NCBI RefSeq assembly: GCF_029478665.1
Contig: NZ_JARPQB010000034.1
Span: 1 to 54,480, forward strand
Length of the DNA: 54,480 bases
From: Pseudomonas entomophila
GTDB taxonomy: Bacteria; Pseudomonadota; Gammaproteobacteria; Pseudomonadales; Pseudomonadaceae
Direction of reading: 5' to 3'
Within the stretch, counting starts at the first letter, position 1. Every line of letters begins with the position of its first letter. Below are positions 8,345 to 16,854 of the stretch, one piece after another. The notes below the pieces were generated by a model, which had not been told where the DNA came from, did not search any database, and was given only the letters and a program-made list of their open reading frames with translations. The translations under genes were made by a program, and so were the position numbers.

Positions 8345-8375
8345 CCTCGGTGTGGGCGCTGTGCCCGCACTGAGG
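8345..8375 (+). other. Stem-loop between sdhB and sucA
   Basis: CCTCGGTGTGGGC (8345-8357) pairs with GCCCGCACTGAGG (8363-8375) through 13 bp, two of them G-U, with a 5-nt loop. No U-tract follows, so it is not a standard terminator. A smaller 6-bp hairpin (TCCGGG/CCCGGA) lies at 8443-8460. Likely roles are 3'-end protection of sdh mRNA or partial attenuation (inference). Confidence 0.75.
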
Positions 8376-8563
8376 TAAACCCGAGCAAGGGCCCACAAAG
8401 CCCGCGCTCATTACCTATGAAGATATGAGACCAGCAGGGGCTTCCGGGCTGGTACCCGGAAAATCAGCAGGATCCAGGTGGCGTGGTTCAGTCGCTGTGT
8501 TCGGACTTTTCCAGGTTTGCTGTGGCTCTCGCCGATCAGTCCCCTAACCGAGGGTGACCAAGC

Positions 8564-11395
8564 ATGCAAGAAAGCGTGATGCAGCGCATGTGGGATAGCG
8601 CCCACCTTTCAGGTGGTAACGCTGCATATGTGGAAGAGCTTTATGAGCTCTACCTGCACGACCCTAACGCTGTGCCAGAAGAGTGGCGCACTTACTTCCA
8701 GAAGTTGCCCGCTGACGGCAGCACCGCTACCGATGTATCGCACTCGACGATCCGCGACCATTTCGTACTGCTGGCAAAGAACCAGCGCCGCGCCCAACCG
8801 GTTTCCGCCGGGAGCGTGAGCAGTGAACACGAGAAGAAGCAGGTTGAAGTGCTGCGACTGATCCAGGCCTATCGTATGCGCGGCCATCAGGCTGCCAAGC
8901 TCGACCCGTTGGGGTTGTGGCAGCGTCCTGCGCCCGTAGACCTGTCGATCAATCACTACGGCTTGACCAATGCCGACCTTGATACGACCTTCCGTGCCGG
9001 CGACCTGTTCATCGGCAAAGAGGAAGCGAGCCTACGCGAAATCTTCGAGGCGCTGCAGAAGACATATTGTCGCACCATTGGCGCCGAGTTCACCCACATC
9101 GTCGATTCCGAGCAGCGCAGCTGGTTCCAGCAGCGTCTGGAAAGCGTGCGTGGCCGTCCGGAATTCTCCGCCGACGTGCAGACCCATCTGCTCGAGCGTG
9201 TCACCGCCGGTGAGGGCCTGGAGAAGTACCTGGGCACCAAGTACCCAGGCACCAAGCGCTTTGGTCTTGAAGGTGGCGAAAGCCTGATCCCGATGCTGGA
9301 CGAAATGATCCAGCGCTCCGGCAGCTACGGCACCAAGGAAGTCGTGATTGGCATGGCCCACCGTGGCCGCCTGAACGTGCTCGTCAACACCTTCGGCAAG
9401 AACCCGCGCGAGCTGTTCGACGAGTTCGAAGGCAAGAAGATGAACGAGCTGGGCTCCGGTGACGTGAAGTATCACCAGGGCTTCTCCTCCAACGTGATGA
9501 CCCCCGGTGGCGAAGTTCACCTGGCCATGGCGTTCAACCCCTCCCACCTGGAAATCGTCTCGCCAGTGGTGGAAGGCTCGGTTCGCGCCCGTCAGGACCG
9601 CCGCAACGACACCGTGGGTGACAAGGTCCTGCCGATCTCGATCCACGGTGACGCTGCGTTCGCCGGCCAGGGCGTGGTCATGGAAACCTTCCAGATGTCG
9701 CAGACCCGCGGTTTCAAGACCGGCGGCACCGTGCACATCGTGATCAACAACCAGGTCGGTTTCACCATCAGCAACCCGCTGGACTCGCGCTCCACCGAGT
9801 ACGCCACCGACGTTGCCAAGATGATCCAGGCGCCGATCCTGCACGTGAACGGCGACGATCCTGAAGCGGTGCTGTTCGTCACCCAGCTGGCCGTCGACTA
9901 CCGCATGCAGTTCAAGCGCGACGTGGTCATCGACCTGGTCTGCTACCGTCGTCGCGGCCACAACGAGGCCGACGAACCCAACGGCACCCAGCCGCTGATG
10001 TATCAGCAGATCAGCAAGCAGCGCACCACCCGTGAGCTGTACGCCGACGCGCTGATCCAGGCCGGCCGCATCGATGCCGAGCGCGCCCAGGCCAAGATCG
10101 ACGAGTACCGCAACGCGCTGGACAACGGCCTGCACGTAGTGAAGAGCCTGGTCAAGGAACCCAACCGCGAGCTGTTCGTCGACTGGCGTCCATACCTGGG
10201 CCATGCCTGGACCGCGCGCCACGACACCCGCTTCGACCTCAAGACCCTTCAGGACCTGTCGGCCAAGCTGCTGGAACTGCCGGAAGGCTTCGTCGTCCAG
10301 CGCCAGGTGGCGAAGATCTACGAAGACCGCCAGAAGATGCAGGCCGGTGGCTTGCCGATCAACTGGGGTTACGCGGAGACCATGGCCTACGCCACTCTGC
10401 AGTTCGAAGGTCACCCGATCCGCATGACCGGCCAGGACATCGGCCGCGGCACCTTCTCGCACCGTCACGCGGTGCTGCACAACCAGAAGGACGCCAGCAC
10501 CTACATCCCGCTGCAGAACCTGTTCCCGGGCCAGCCACGTTTCGACCTGTACGATTCGTTCCTGTCCGAGGAAGCGGTACTGGCCTTCGAATACGGTTAC
10601 TCGACCACCACGCCGAACGCGTTGGTGATCTGGGAAGCCCAGTTCGGCGACTTCGCCAACGGTGCGCAAGTGGTGATCGACCAGTTCATCACCAGTGGCG
10701 AGCACAAGTGGGGTCGCCTGTGCGGCCTGACCATGCTGCTGCCGCACGGTTATGAAGGGCAGGGCCCGGAGCACTCCTCCGCGCGTCTGGAGCGTTACCT
10801 GCAGCTGTGCGCCGAGCACAACATCCAGGTTTGCGTACCGACCACGCCGGCACAGATCTACCACCTGCTGCGTCGCCAGGTGATCCGCCCGCTGCGCAAG
10901 CCGCTGGTCGTGCTCACACCGAAGTCGCTGCTGCGCCACAAGCTGGCCATCTCGACCTTGGAAGACCTGGCCGAAGGCTCGTTCCAGACCGTGATCCCGG
11001 AAATTGACACCCTCGATCCGGCCAAGGTCGAGCGTCTGGTGCTGGCCAGCGGCAAGGTCTACTACGACCTGCTGGAAAAACGCCGTGCCGAAGGCCGCGA
11101 AGACATCGCCATCGTGCGTATCGAGCAGCTGTATCCGTTCCCAGAGGACGACCTGGTCGAAATCCTCGCGCCTTACACCAACCTCAAGCATGCGGTCTGG
11201 TGTCAGGAAGAGCCGATGAACCAGGGCGCCTGGTACAGCAGCCAGCACCACATGCGCCGTATCCTGGGCCGCCACAACAAGGCGCTGGTCCTGGAATACG
11301 CCGGACGCGACGCTTCCGCCGCGCCAGCCTGTGGTTACGCATCGAAGCACGCCGAACAGCAGGAAAAACTGCTGCAAGACGCGTTCACTGTCTAA
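8564..11395 (+). CDS. sucA: 2-oxoglutarate dehydrogenase E1 component
   Basis: The protein has 943 aa, full length. It is a thiamine-diphosphate decarboxylase that converts 2-oxoglutarate and transfers the succinyl group to the SucB lipoyl arm. Seen in sequence: the N-terminal MWDSAHLSGGNAAYVEELY segment typical of OdhE1, EGGESLIPMLDEMI, GMAHRGRLNVL, the Mg/ThDP region GDAAFAGQGVVMET...NNQVGFT, and the E1 pyrimidine-domain block DIGRGTFSHRHAVLHNQ. A 243-bp gap with stem-loops separates it from sdhB, and 42 bp from sucB. ATG 8564 follows GAGGGTGACC. Confidence 0.98.
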   Translation: MQESVMQRMWDSAHLSGGNAAYVEELYELYLHDPNAVPEEWRTYFQKLPADGSTATDVSHSTIRDHFVLLAKNQRRAQPVSAGSVSSEHEKKQVEVLRLIQAYRMRGHQAAKLDPLGLWQRPAPVDLSINHYGLTNADLDTTFRAGDLFIGKEEASLREIFEALQKTYCRTIGAEFTHIVDSEQRSWFQQRLESVRGRPEFSADVQTHLLERVTAGEGLEKYLGTKYPGTKRFGLEGGESLIPMLDEMIQRSGSYGTKEVVIGMAHRGRLNVLVNTFGKNPRELFDEFEGKKMNELGSGDVKYHQGFSSNVMTPGGEVHLAMAFNPSHLEIVSPVVEGSVRARQDRRNDTVGDKVLPISIHGDAAFAGQGVVMETFQMSQTRGFKTGGTVHIVINNQVGFTISNPLDSRSTEYATDVAKMIQAPILHVNGDDPEAVLFVTQLAVDYRMQFKRDVVIDLVCYRRRGHNEADEPNGTQPLMYQQISKQRTTRELYADALIQAGRIDAERAQAKIDEYRNALDNGLHVVKSLVKEPNRELFVDWRPYLGHAWTARHDTRFDLKTLQDLSAKLLELPEGFVVQRQVAKIYEDRQKMQAGGLPINWGYAETMAYATLQFEGHPIRMTGQDIGRGTFSHRHAVLHNQKDASTYIPLQNLFPGQPRFDLYDSFLSEEAVLAFEYGYSTTTPNALVIWEAQFGDFANGAQVVIDQFITSGEHKWGRLCGLTMLLPHGYEGQGPEHSSARLERYLQLCAEHNIQVCVPTTPAQIYHLLRRQVIRPLRKPLVVLTPKSLLRHKLAISTLEDLAEGSFQTVIPEIDTLDPAKVERLVLASGKVYYDLLEKRRAEGREDIAIVRIEQLYPFPEDDLVEILAPYTNLKHAVWCQEEPMNQGAWYSSQHHMRRILGRHNKALVLEYAGRDASAAPACGYASKHAEQQEKLLQDAFTV

Positions 11396-11437
11396 CGCCT
11401 TCGCGCACCTGAAACCGAATTTAAGGAAACACAGATA

Positions 11438-12640
11438 ATGGCTATCGAGATCAAAGCCCCAACCTTCCCGGAATCGGTTGCCGATGGCACCGTTGCCACC
11501 TGGCACAAGCAGCCGGGCGACGCCGTCAAGCGTGACGAGCTGATCGTCGACATCGAGACCGACAAGGTCGTCCTGGAAGTCCTGGCCACCGCCGACGGCG
11601 TGCTGGGCGCCATCGTCAAGGGCGAGGGCGACACCGTCCTGTCCGACGAAGTCCTGGGTTCGATCGTTGAAGGTGGCGCTGCCGCCGCTCCGGCCGCTGC
11701 CGCTCCGGCTGCCGTTGCCGCCGACGCTGGCGAAGACGACCCGGTCGCCGCTCCAGCCGCGCGCAAGCTGGCTGAAGAGAACGGTATCGACCTGGCTACC
11801 GTTGCTGGCACCGGCAAGGGCGGTCGCATCACCAAGGAAGACGTCGTTGCTGCAGTCGCCAACAAGAAGTCGGCACCTGCTCCGGCCGCCAAGCCTGCCG
11901 CAGCCGCCGCTGCCCCGGTTGTCGTTGCCGCTGGCGACCGCACCGAGAAGCGCGTACCGATGACCCGCCTGCGCGCCAAGATCGCCGAGCGTCTGGTCGA
12001 AGCACAGTCGAACATGGCCATGCTGACCACCTTCAACGAAGTCGACATGACCGAAGTCATGGCCCTGCGTTCGAAGTACAAGGACCTGTTCGAGAAGACC
12101 CACAACGGCGTGCGCCTGGGCTTCATGTCGTTCTTCGTCAAGGCGGCCACCGAAGCGCTGAAGCGCTTCCCGGCAGTCAACGCCTCGATCGACGGCAACG
12201 ACATCGTCTACCACGGTTTCGCTGACGTTGGCGTCGCTGTTTCCAGCGACCGCGGCCTGGTGGTTCCAGTCCTGCGCAACGCCGAGTCGATGTCGCTGGC
12301 CGAGATCGAGAACGGCATCGCCACCTTCGGCAAGAAGGCCCGTGACGGCAAGCTGGCCATCGAAGAGATGACTGGCGGTACCTTCACCATCACCAACGGT
12401 GGTACCTTCGGCTCGATGATGTCGACCCCGATCGTCAACCCGCCGCAGGCCGCGATCCTGGGCATGCACAACATCATCCAGCGCCCGATGGCCATCAACG
12501 GCCAAGTGGTGATCCGCCCGATGATGTACCTGGCGCTGTCCTACGACCACCGCCTGATCGACGGCAAGGAAGCGGTAACCTTCCTGGTGACCATCAAGAA
12601 CCTGCTGGAAGATCCGTCTCGCCTGCTGCTGGACATCTAA
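11438..12640 (+). CDS. sucB: 2-oxoglutarate dehydrogenase E2, dihydrolipoyl succinyltransferase
   Basis: The protein has 400 aa. It has one lipoyl domain (residues about 1-75, lipoylated Lys43 in [10 protein letters not shown]), an Ala/Pro-rich linker, a peripheral-subunit-binding domain ([20 protein letters not shown]...GRITKEDV), a second Ala/Pro linker, and the catalytic acyltransferase domain ending with the active-site [10 protein letters not shown] motif. It forms the complex core that hands succinyl to CoA. AAGGAAA precedes the start. A long stem-loop follows the stop, before lpdG. Confidence 0.97.
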
Positions 12641-12648
12641 ATCGCAGC

Positions 12649-12700
12649 GCAAGCCGCGGGCGCCGCGCTTCTCCCGAAGCACGTGCGCCTGGCGGCTTGC
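12649..12700 (+). other. Extended stem-loop between sucB and lpdG
   Basis: GCAAGCCGC (12649-12657) and GCGGCTTGC (12692-12700) pair perfectly over 9 bp. Inside them GGCGC/GCGCC and then GCTTC/GAAGC pair again, closing on a TCCC loop. In total about 19 bp are broken by small internal loops. No U-run follows, so a processing or stability element is more likely than a terminator (inference). Confidence 0.8.
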
Positions 12701-12733
12701 CGCTCGTAGCTTGAAGCTAAAAAGGAATCGTTT

Positions 12734-14170
12734 ATGACCCAGAAATTCGACGTGGTAGTGATTGGTGCAGGTCCTGGCGGCTATGTGGCCGCGATCAAGG
12801 CCGCACAACTCGGCTTCAGCACCGCCTGCATCGAGAAATACACCGACGCCGAGGGCAAGCTGGCCCTGGGCGGTACCTGCCTGAACGTGGGTTGCATTCC
12901 TTCCAAGGCTCTGCTGGACAGTTCCTGGAAGTACAAGGAAGCCAAAGAGAGCTTCAATGTGCACGGTATCTCCACTGGCGAAGTGAAGATGGACGTTGCC
13001 GCGATGGTTGGCCGCAAGGCTGGCATCGTCAAGAACCTGACCGGTGGCGTCGCCACCCTGTTCAAGGCCAACGGTGTCACTTCGATCCAGGGCCACGGCA
13101 AGCTGCTGGCCGGCAAGAAAGTCGAAGTCACCAAGGCTGACGGCACGACTGAAATCATCGAAGCCGAGAACGTGATCCTGGCCTCCGGCTCGCGTCCGAT
13201 CGACATTCCACCAGCTCCGGTCGACCAGAACGTCATCGTCGACTCCACCGGTGCCCTGGAATTCCAATCGGTTCCGAAGCGCCTGGGCGTCATCGGTGCC
13301 GGCGTGATCGGCCTGGAGCTGGGTTCGGTCTGGGCTCGCCTGGGTGCCGAAGTCACTGTCCTGGAAGCCCTGGACACCTTCCTGATGGCTGCCGACACCG
13401 CCGTGTCGAAAGAAGCCCAGAAGACCCTGACCAAGCAAGGCCTGGACATCAAGCTGGGCGCTCGCGTCACCGGCTCGAAAGTCAACGGCAACGAAGTCGA
13501 AGTCACCTACACCAACGCCGAAGGCGAGCAGAAGATCACCTTCGACAAGCTGATCGTCGCGGTCGGCCGTCGTCCGGTGACCACCGACCTGCTGGCCGCC
13601 GACAGCGGCGTGACCATCGACGAGCGTGGCTACATCTTCGTCGACGATCACTGCGCCACCAGCGTACCGGGCGTGTTCGCCATCGGTGACGTGGTGCGCG
13701 GCATGATGCTGGCGCACAAGGCCTCGGAAGAGGGCATCATGGTCGTCGAGCGCATCAAGGGCCACAAAGCCCAGATGAACTACGACCTGATCCCGTCGGT
13801 CATCTACACCCACCCGGAAATCGCGTGGGTCGGCAAGACCGAACAGGCGTTGAAAGCCGAAGGCGTTGAGGTTAACGTGGGCACCTTCCCGTTCGCGGCC
13901 AGCGGCCGTGCGATGGCAGCCAACGATACCGGTGGTTTCGTCAAGGTCATCGCCGACGCGAAGACCGACCGCGTACTGGGCGTGCATGTGATCGGCCCAT
14001 CGGCCGCTGAACTGGTGCAGCAGGGCGCGATCGCAATGGAATTCGGCACCAGTGCCGAGGACCTGGGCATGATGGTCTTCAGCCATCCGACCCTGTCCGA
14101 AGCGCTGCATGAAGCAGCGCTGGCGGTGAATGGCGGTGCCATTCACGTCGCCAACCGTAAGAAGCGTTAA
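12734..14170 (+). CDS. lpdG: Dihydrolipoyl dehydrogenase (E3)
   Basis: The protein has 478 aa. It is a flavoprotein that reoxidises dihydrolipoamide with NAD+. The FAD fold (VVVIGAGPGGYVAAIKAAQLG), redox-active Cys49/Cys54 (GGTCLNVGCIPSK), NAD fold (GVIGAGVIGLELGSVW), second FAD motif (GVFAIGDVVRGMMLAHKASEEG) and C-terminal HPTLSEALHEA with the catalytic His-Glu pair are all present. Its position in the suc cluster suggests it serves the 2-oxoglutarate complex and perhaps others. AAAGGAA precedes ATG 12734. Confidence 0.97.
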   Translation: MTQKFDVVVIGAGPGGYVAAIKAAQLGFSTACIEKYTDAEGKLALGGTCLNVGCIPSKALLDSSWKYKEAKESFNVHGISTGEVKMDVAAMVGRKAGIVKNLTGGVATLFKANGVTSIQGHGKLLAGKKVEVTKADGTTEIIEAENVILASGSRPIDIPPAPVDQNVIVDSTGALEFQSVPKRLGVIGAGVIGLELGSVWARLGAEVTVLEALDTFLMAADTAVSKEAQKTLTKQGLDIKLGARVTGSKVNGNEVEVTYTNAEGEQKITFDKLIVAVGRRPVTTDLLAADSGVTIDERGYIFVDDHCATSVPGVFAIGDVVRGMMLAHKASEEGIMVVERIKGHKAQMNYDLIPSVIYTHPEIAWVGKTEQALKAEGVEVNVGTFPFAASGRAMAANDTGGFVKVIADAKTDRVLGVHVIGPSAAELVQQGAIAMEFGTSAEDLGMMVFSHPTLSEALHEAALAVNGGAIHVANRKKR

Positions 14171-14180
14171 TTATAAGAAA

Positions 14181-14303
14181 CCACGGCGGTCTGCCCGTCG
14201 TGGGTCTTGCGTGCAAGACTCACCGCGGAACGTCCGCCGGACCGGATCACACGGGAAAACCCGGGGTCAACGGTCACAGGTGGTGCGGCGCCAGTAATGG
14301 CGC
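14181..14303 (+). other. Array of five consecutive stem-loops between lpdG and sucC
   Basis: Successive inverted repeats can be read at 14181-14203 (CCACG...CGTGG, extended inside), 14204-14219 (GTCTTGC/GCAAGAC), 14225-14237 (GCGGA/TCCGC), 14252-14263 (CGGG-AAAA-CCCG) and 14288-14303 (GCGCCA/TGGCGC). Together they fill most of the 172-bp gap. None has a U-tract. Confidence 0.7.
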
Positions 14304-14342
14304 AGCGCCGAAGCGCAGTACCTAACGAAGACGGTAAAAAGC

Positions 14343-15509
14343 ATGAATCTTCACGAGTATCAGGGTAAGCAGCTGTTCGCTGAATACGGCCTGCCAGTTT
14401 CCAAGGGTTTCGCAGTCGATACCCCTGAGCAAGCGGCAGAAGCCTGCGACAAGATCGGCGGTTCGGAGTGGGTCGTCAAAGCCCAGGTCCACGCTGGTGG
14501 TCGCGGTAAAGCGGGCGGCGTAAAGCTGGTTCGCAGCAAGGAAGACGCCAAGGCGTTCGCTGCACAGTGGTTGGGCAAGAATCTGGTCACCTACCAGACC
14601 GATGCCAACGGTCAACCCGTCTCCAAGATTCTGGTCGAATCCTGCACTGACATCGCCAAAGAGCTGTACCTGGGCGCTGTAGTCGATCGTTCGAGCCGCC
14701 GTATCGTGTTCATGGCTTCCACCGAAGGTGGCGTGGACATCGAGAAAGTCGCTCACGAAACGCCTGAGAAGATCCTCAAGGCCACCATCGATCCGCTGGT
14801 CGGCGCTCAGCCGTTCCAGGGTCGTGAACTGGCGTTCCAGCTGGGCCTGGAAGGCAAGCAAGTCCAACAGTTCGCCAAGATCTTCGTAGGCCTGGCCAAG
14901 CTGTTCAAGGATCACGACCTGGCCCTGCTGGAAGTGAACCCGCTGGTGATCAAGGCTGACGGCGACCTGCACTGCCTCGATGCCAAGATCAACATCGACG
15001 CCAACGCCATGTACCGTCAACCGAAGCTGAAGACCTTCCACGACCCGTCGCAGGACGACGCTCGTGAAGCCCACGCTGCCAAGTTCGAACTGAACTACGT
15101 GGCGCTGGAAGGCAACATCGGCTGCATGGTAAACGGTGCCGGCCTGGCCATGGGTACCATGGACATCGTCAACCTGCACGGCGGCAAGCCAGCCAACTTC
15201 CTCGACGTGGGCGGCGGCGCTACCAAAGAGCGCGTTACCGAAGCGTTCAAGATCATTCTGTCCGACAGCAATGTCGCGGCCGTTCTGGTCAACATCTTCG
15301 GCGGCATCGTTCGCTGCGACATGATTGCCGAAGGCATCATCGGTGCAGTGAAAGAAGTCGGCGTCAAAGTACCGGTCGTCGTTCGCCTCGAAGGCAACAA
15401 CGCCGAACTGGGCGCTAAAGTACTGGCAGAAAGCGGTTTGAACATCATTGCGGCAACCAGCCTGACCGACGCTGCTCAACAAGTTGTCAAAGCTGCGGAG
15501 GGCAAGTAA
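14343..15509 (+). CDS. sucC: Succinyl-CoA synthetase (ADP-forming) beta subunit
   Basis: The protein has 388 aa, the family's exact usual length. It has an N-terminal ATP-grasp domain (MNLHEYQGKQLFAEYG, VVKAQVHAGGRGKAGGVKL, EVNPLVI) and a C-terminal CoA-ligase domain (NGAGLAMGTMDIV, NFLDVGGGATKERV, IFGGIVRCDMIAEGI). With SucD it makes ATP from succinyl-CoA. The sucC stop and sucD start share one base (TAATG), so translation is probably coupled. It is preceded by a strongly structured leader of 172 nt. Confidence 0.98.
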   Translation: MNLHEYQGKQLFAEYGLPVSKGFAVDTPEQAAEACDKIGGSEWVVKAQVHAGGRGKAGGVKLVRSKEDAKAFAAQWLGKNLVTYQTDANGQPVSKILVESCTDIAKELYLGAVVDRSSRRIVFMASTEGGVDIEKVAHETPEKILKATIDPLVGAQPFQGRELAFQLGLEGKQVQQFAKIFVGLAKLFKDHDLALLEVNPLVIKADGDLHCLDAKINIDANAMYRQPKLKTFHDPSQDDAREAHAAKFELNYVALEGNIGCMVNGAGLAMGTMDIVNLHGGKPANFLDVGGGATKERVTEAFKIILSDSNVAAVLVNIFGGIVRCDMIAEGIIGAVKEVGVKVPVVVRLEGNNAELGAKVLAESGLNIIAATSLTDAAQQVVKAAEGK

Positions 15510-16393
15510 TGAGCGTCCTGATCAATAAAGACACCAAAGTCATCTGCCAGGGCTTCACCGGCTCGCAGGGTACTTTCCACTCCGAACAAGCCATCGCCTA
15601 CGGCACCAAGATGGTCGGCGGCGTCACCCCAGGCAAGGGTGGCACCACCCACCTGGGCCTGCCGGTGTTCAACACCGTGAAAGAAGCCGTGGAAGCCACC
15701 GGCGCTGACGCGTCGGTCATCTACGTACCGGCTCCTTTCTGCAAGGACTCGATCCTGGAAGCCGCCTTCGGTGGCATCAAGCTGATCGTCTGCATCACCG
15801 AGGGTATCCCTACCCTCGACATGCTGGACGCCAAGGTCAAGTGCGACGAGCTGGGCGTAACGCTCATCGGCCCTAACTGCCCAGGCGTGATCACGCCGGG
15901 CGAGTGCAAGATCGGCATCATGCCAGGCCACATCCACCTGCCAGGCAAGGTCGGTATCGTTTCGCGTTCCGGCACCCTGACCTACGAAGCTGTCAAGCAG
16001 ACCACCGACGCCGGCTTCGGCCAGTCGACCTGCGTCGGCATTGGCGGTGACCCGATCCCGGGCTCCAACTTCATCGATATCCTGAAGCTGTTCCAGGAAG
16101 ACCCGAAGACCGAAGCGATCGTCATGATCGGTGAGATCGGCGGTTCCGCTGAAGAAGAGGCCGCGGCCTACATCAAGGCCAACGTGACCAAGCCTGTCGT
16201 CTCTTACATCGCCGGTGTTACCGCACCTGCGGGCAAGCGCATGGGCCACGCTGGCGCCATCATCTCCGGTGGCAAGGGCACTGCGGACGAGAAGTTCGCT
16301 GCTCTGCAGGACGCTGGTGTGAAGACCGTGCGTTCCCTGGCTGACATCGGCAAGGCCCTGGCCGAGCTGACTGGCTGGGAAGTCAAGAAGTAA
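15509..16393 (+). CDS. sucD: Succinyl-CoA synthetase alpha subunit
   Basis: The protein has 294 aa. It has an N-terminal CoA-binding Rossmann domain (CQGFTGSQGTFHSEQAI) and a C-terminal ligase domain with the transiently phosphorylated His247 (GKRMGHAGAIISGGKG). It works as a heteromer with SucC. It is the last gene of the sdh-suc run, followed at once by an intrinsic terminator at 16419-16446. Confidence 0.98.
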   Translation: MSVLINKDTKVICQGFTGSQGTFHSEQAIAYGTKMVGGVTPGKGGTTHLGLPVFNTVKEAVEATGADASVIYVPAPFCKDSILEAAFGGIKLIVCITEGIPTLDMLDAKVKCDELGVTLIGPNCPGVITPGECKIGIMPGHIHLPGKVGIVSRSGTLTYEAVKQTTDAGFGQSTCVGIGGDPIPGSNFIDILKLFQEDPKTEAIVMIGEIGGSAEEEAAAYIKANVTKPVVSYIAGVTAPAGKRMGHAGAIISGGKGTADEKFAALQDAGVKTVRSLADIGKALAELTGWEVKK

Positions 16394-16418
16394 GCAACAC
16401 GTAGTACCCCCCACGCGC

Positions 16419-16446
16419 ACAAAGGCCACCTTCGGGTGGCCTTTGT
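16419..16446 (+). terminator. sucD terminator
   Basis: A stem ACAAAGGCCACC and its complement close on a TTCG tetraloop, 26 bp after the sucD stop. The U-run is short (TTTGT). Confidence 0.85.
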
Positions 16447-16473
16447 CGTTTCCGTGGCTGTGCACGGTCTGGT

Positions 16474-16559
16474 GTAGGAGCCGGCCTTGCCGGCGAACAT
16501 AGGCGACGCGCAGGGAGGCACCGGCTTAGCCGGTGTTCGCCGGCAGGGCCGGCTCCTAC
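16474..16559. repeat. REP pair (inverted)
   Basis: GTAGGAGCCGGCCTTGCCGG at 16474 and its inverted partner ending GGCTCCTAC at 16559 flank a CACCGGCTTAGCCGGTG hairpin. The pair lies directly after the sucD terminator. Confidence 0.9.
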
Positions 16560-16854
16560 GGAAAATTCGATCACTTCAATCAGTGTTTTCAACCAGACAA
16601 TCACTCAAATACGCAATAAATTGTCGCCAGACACATTCAACAAGACGACAAACACATACGCACATCGGACAAGCAGCACTGTGCCAGTGCGTTTGTCGGG
16701 CAAAACAGGTAGGCTACGCGTTCACTCTGTGCCCGTACCCCAAAAGGGAACGACACGCTAAACGGGTCTGGCTCACCAAGCCGGGCAGCATTTCCCTTAA
16801 TCCTGTGGGAAATCCCCTCCGACTCCCGATTTCAGCAGTGTGGTATTTCCTTAA
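16560..16854 (+). promoter_or_regulatory. brnQ upstream region with inverted repeats
   Basis: This gap holds no gene I can support. GCACTG-TGC-CAGTGC (16676-16690) is a short hairpin. ATTTCCC (16790-16796) and GGGAAAT (16807-16813) form a 7-bp inverted repeat with a 10-bp spacer, 41 bp before the brnQ start. It may be a regulator site or an RNA hairpin. No clear ribosome site precedes brnQ. Confidence 0.45.

Noticed and set aside
9032..14146. A 1704-codon open frame on the minus strand opposite sucA, sucB and lpdG
   Set aside because: It is antisense to three certain genes and has the His/Gly/Val/Gln-rich, motif-free composition typical of the reverse frame of GC-rich codons.
16617..16680. 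A-rich stretch before brnQ as a Crc/Hfq site
   Set aside because: AAnAAnAA-like triplets occur, but about 200 nt from the start codon, too far for the usual translational control.
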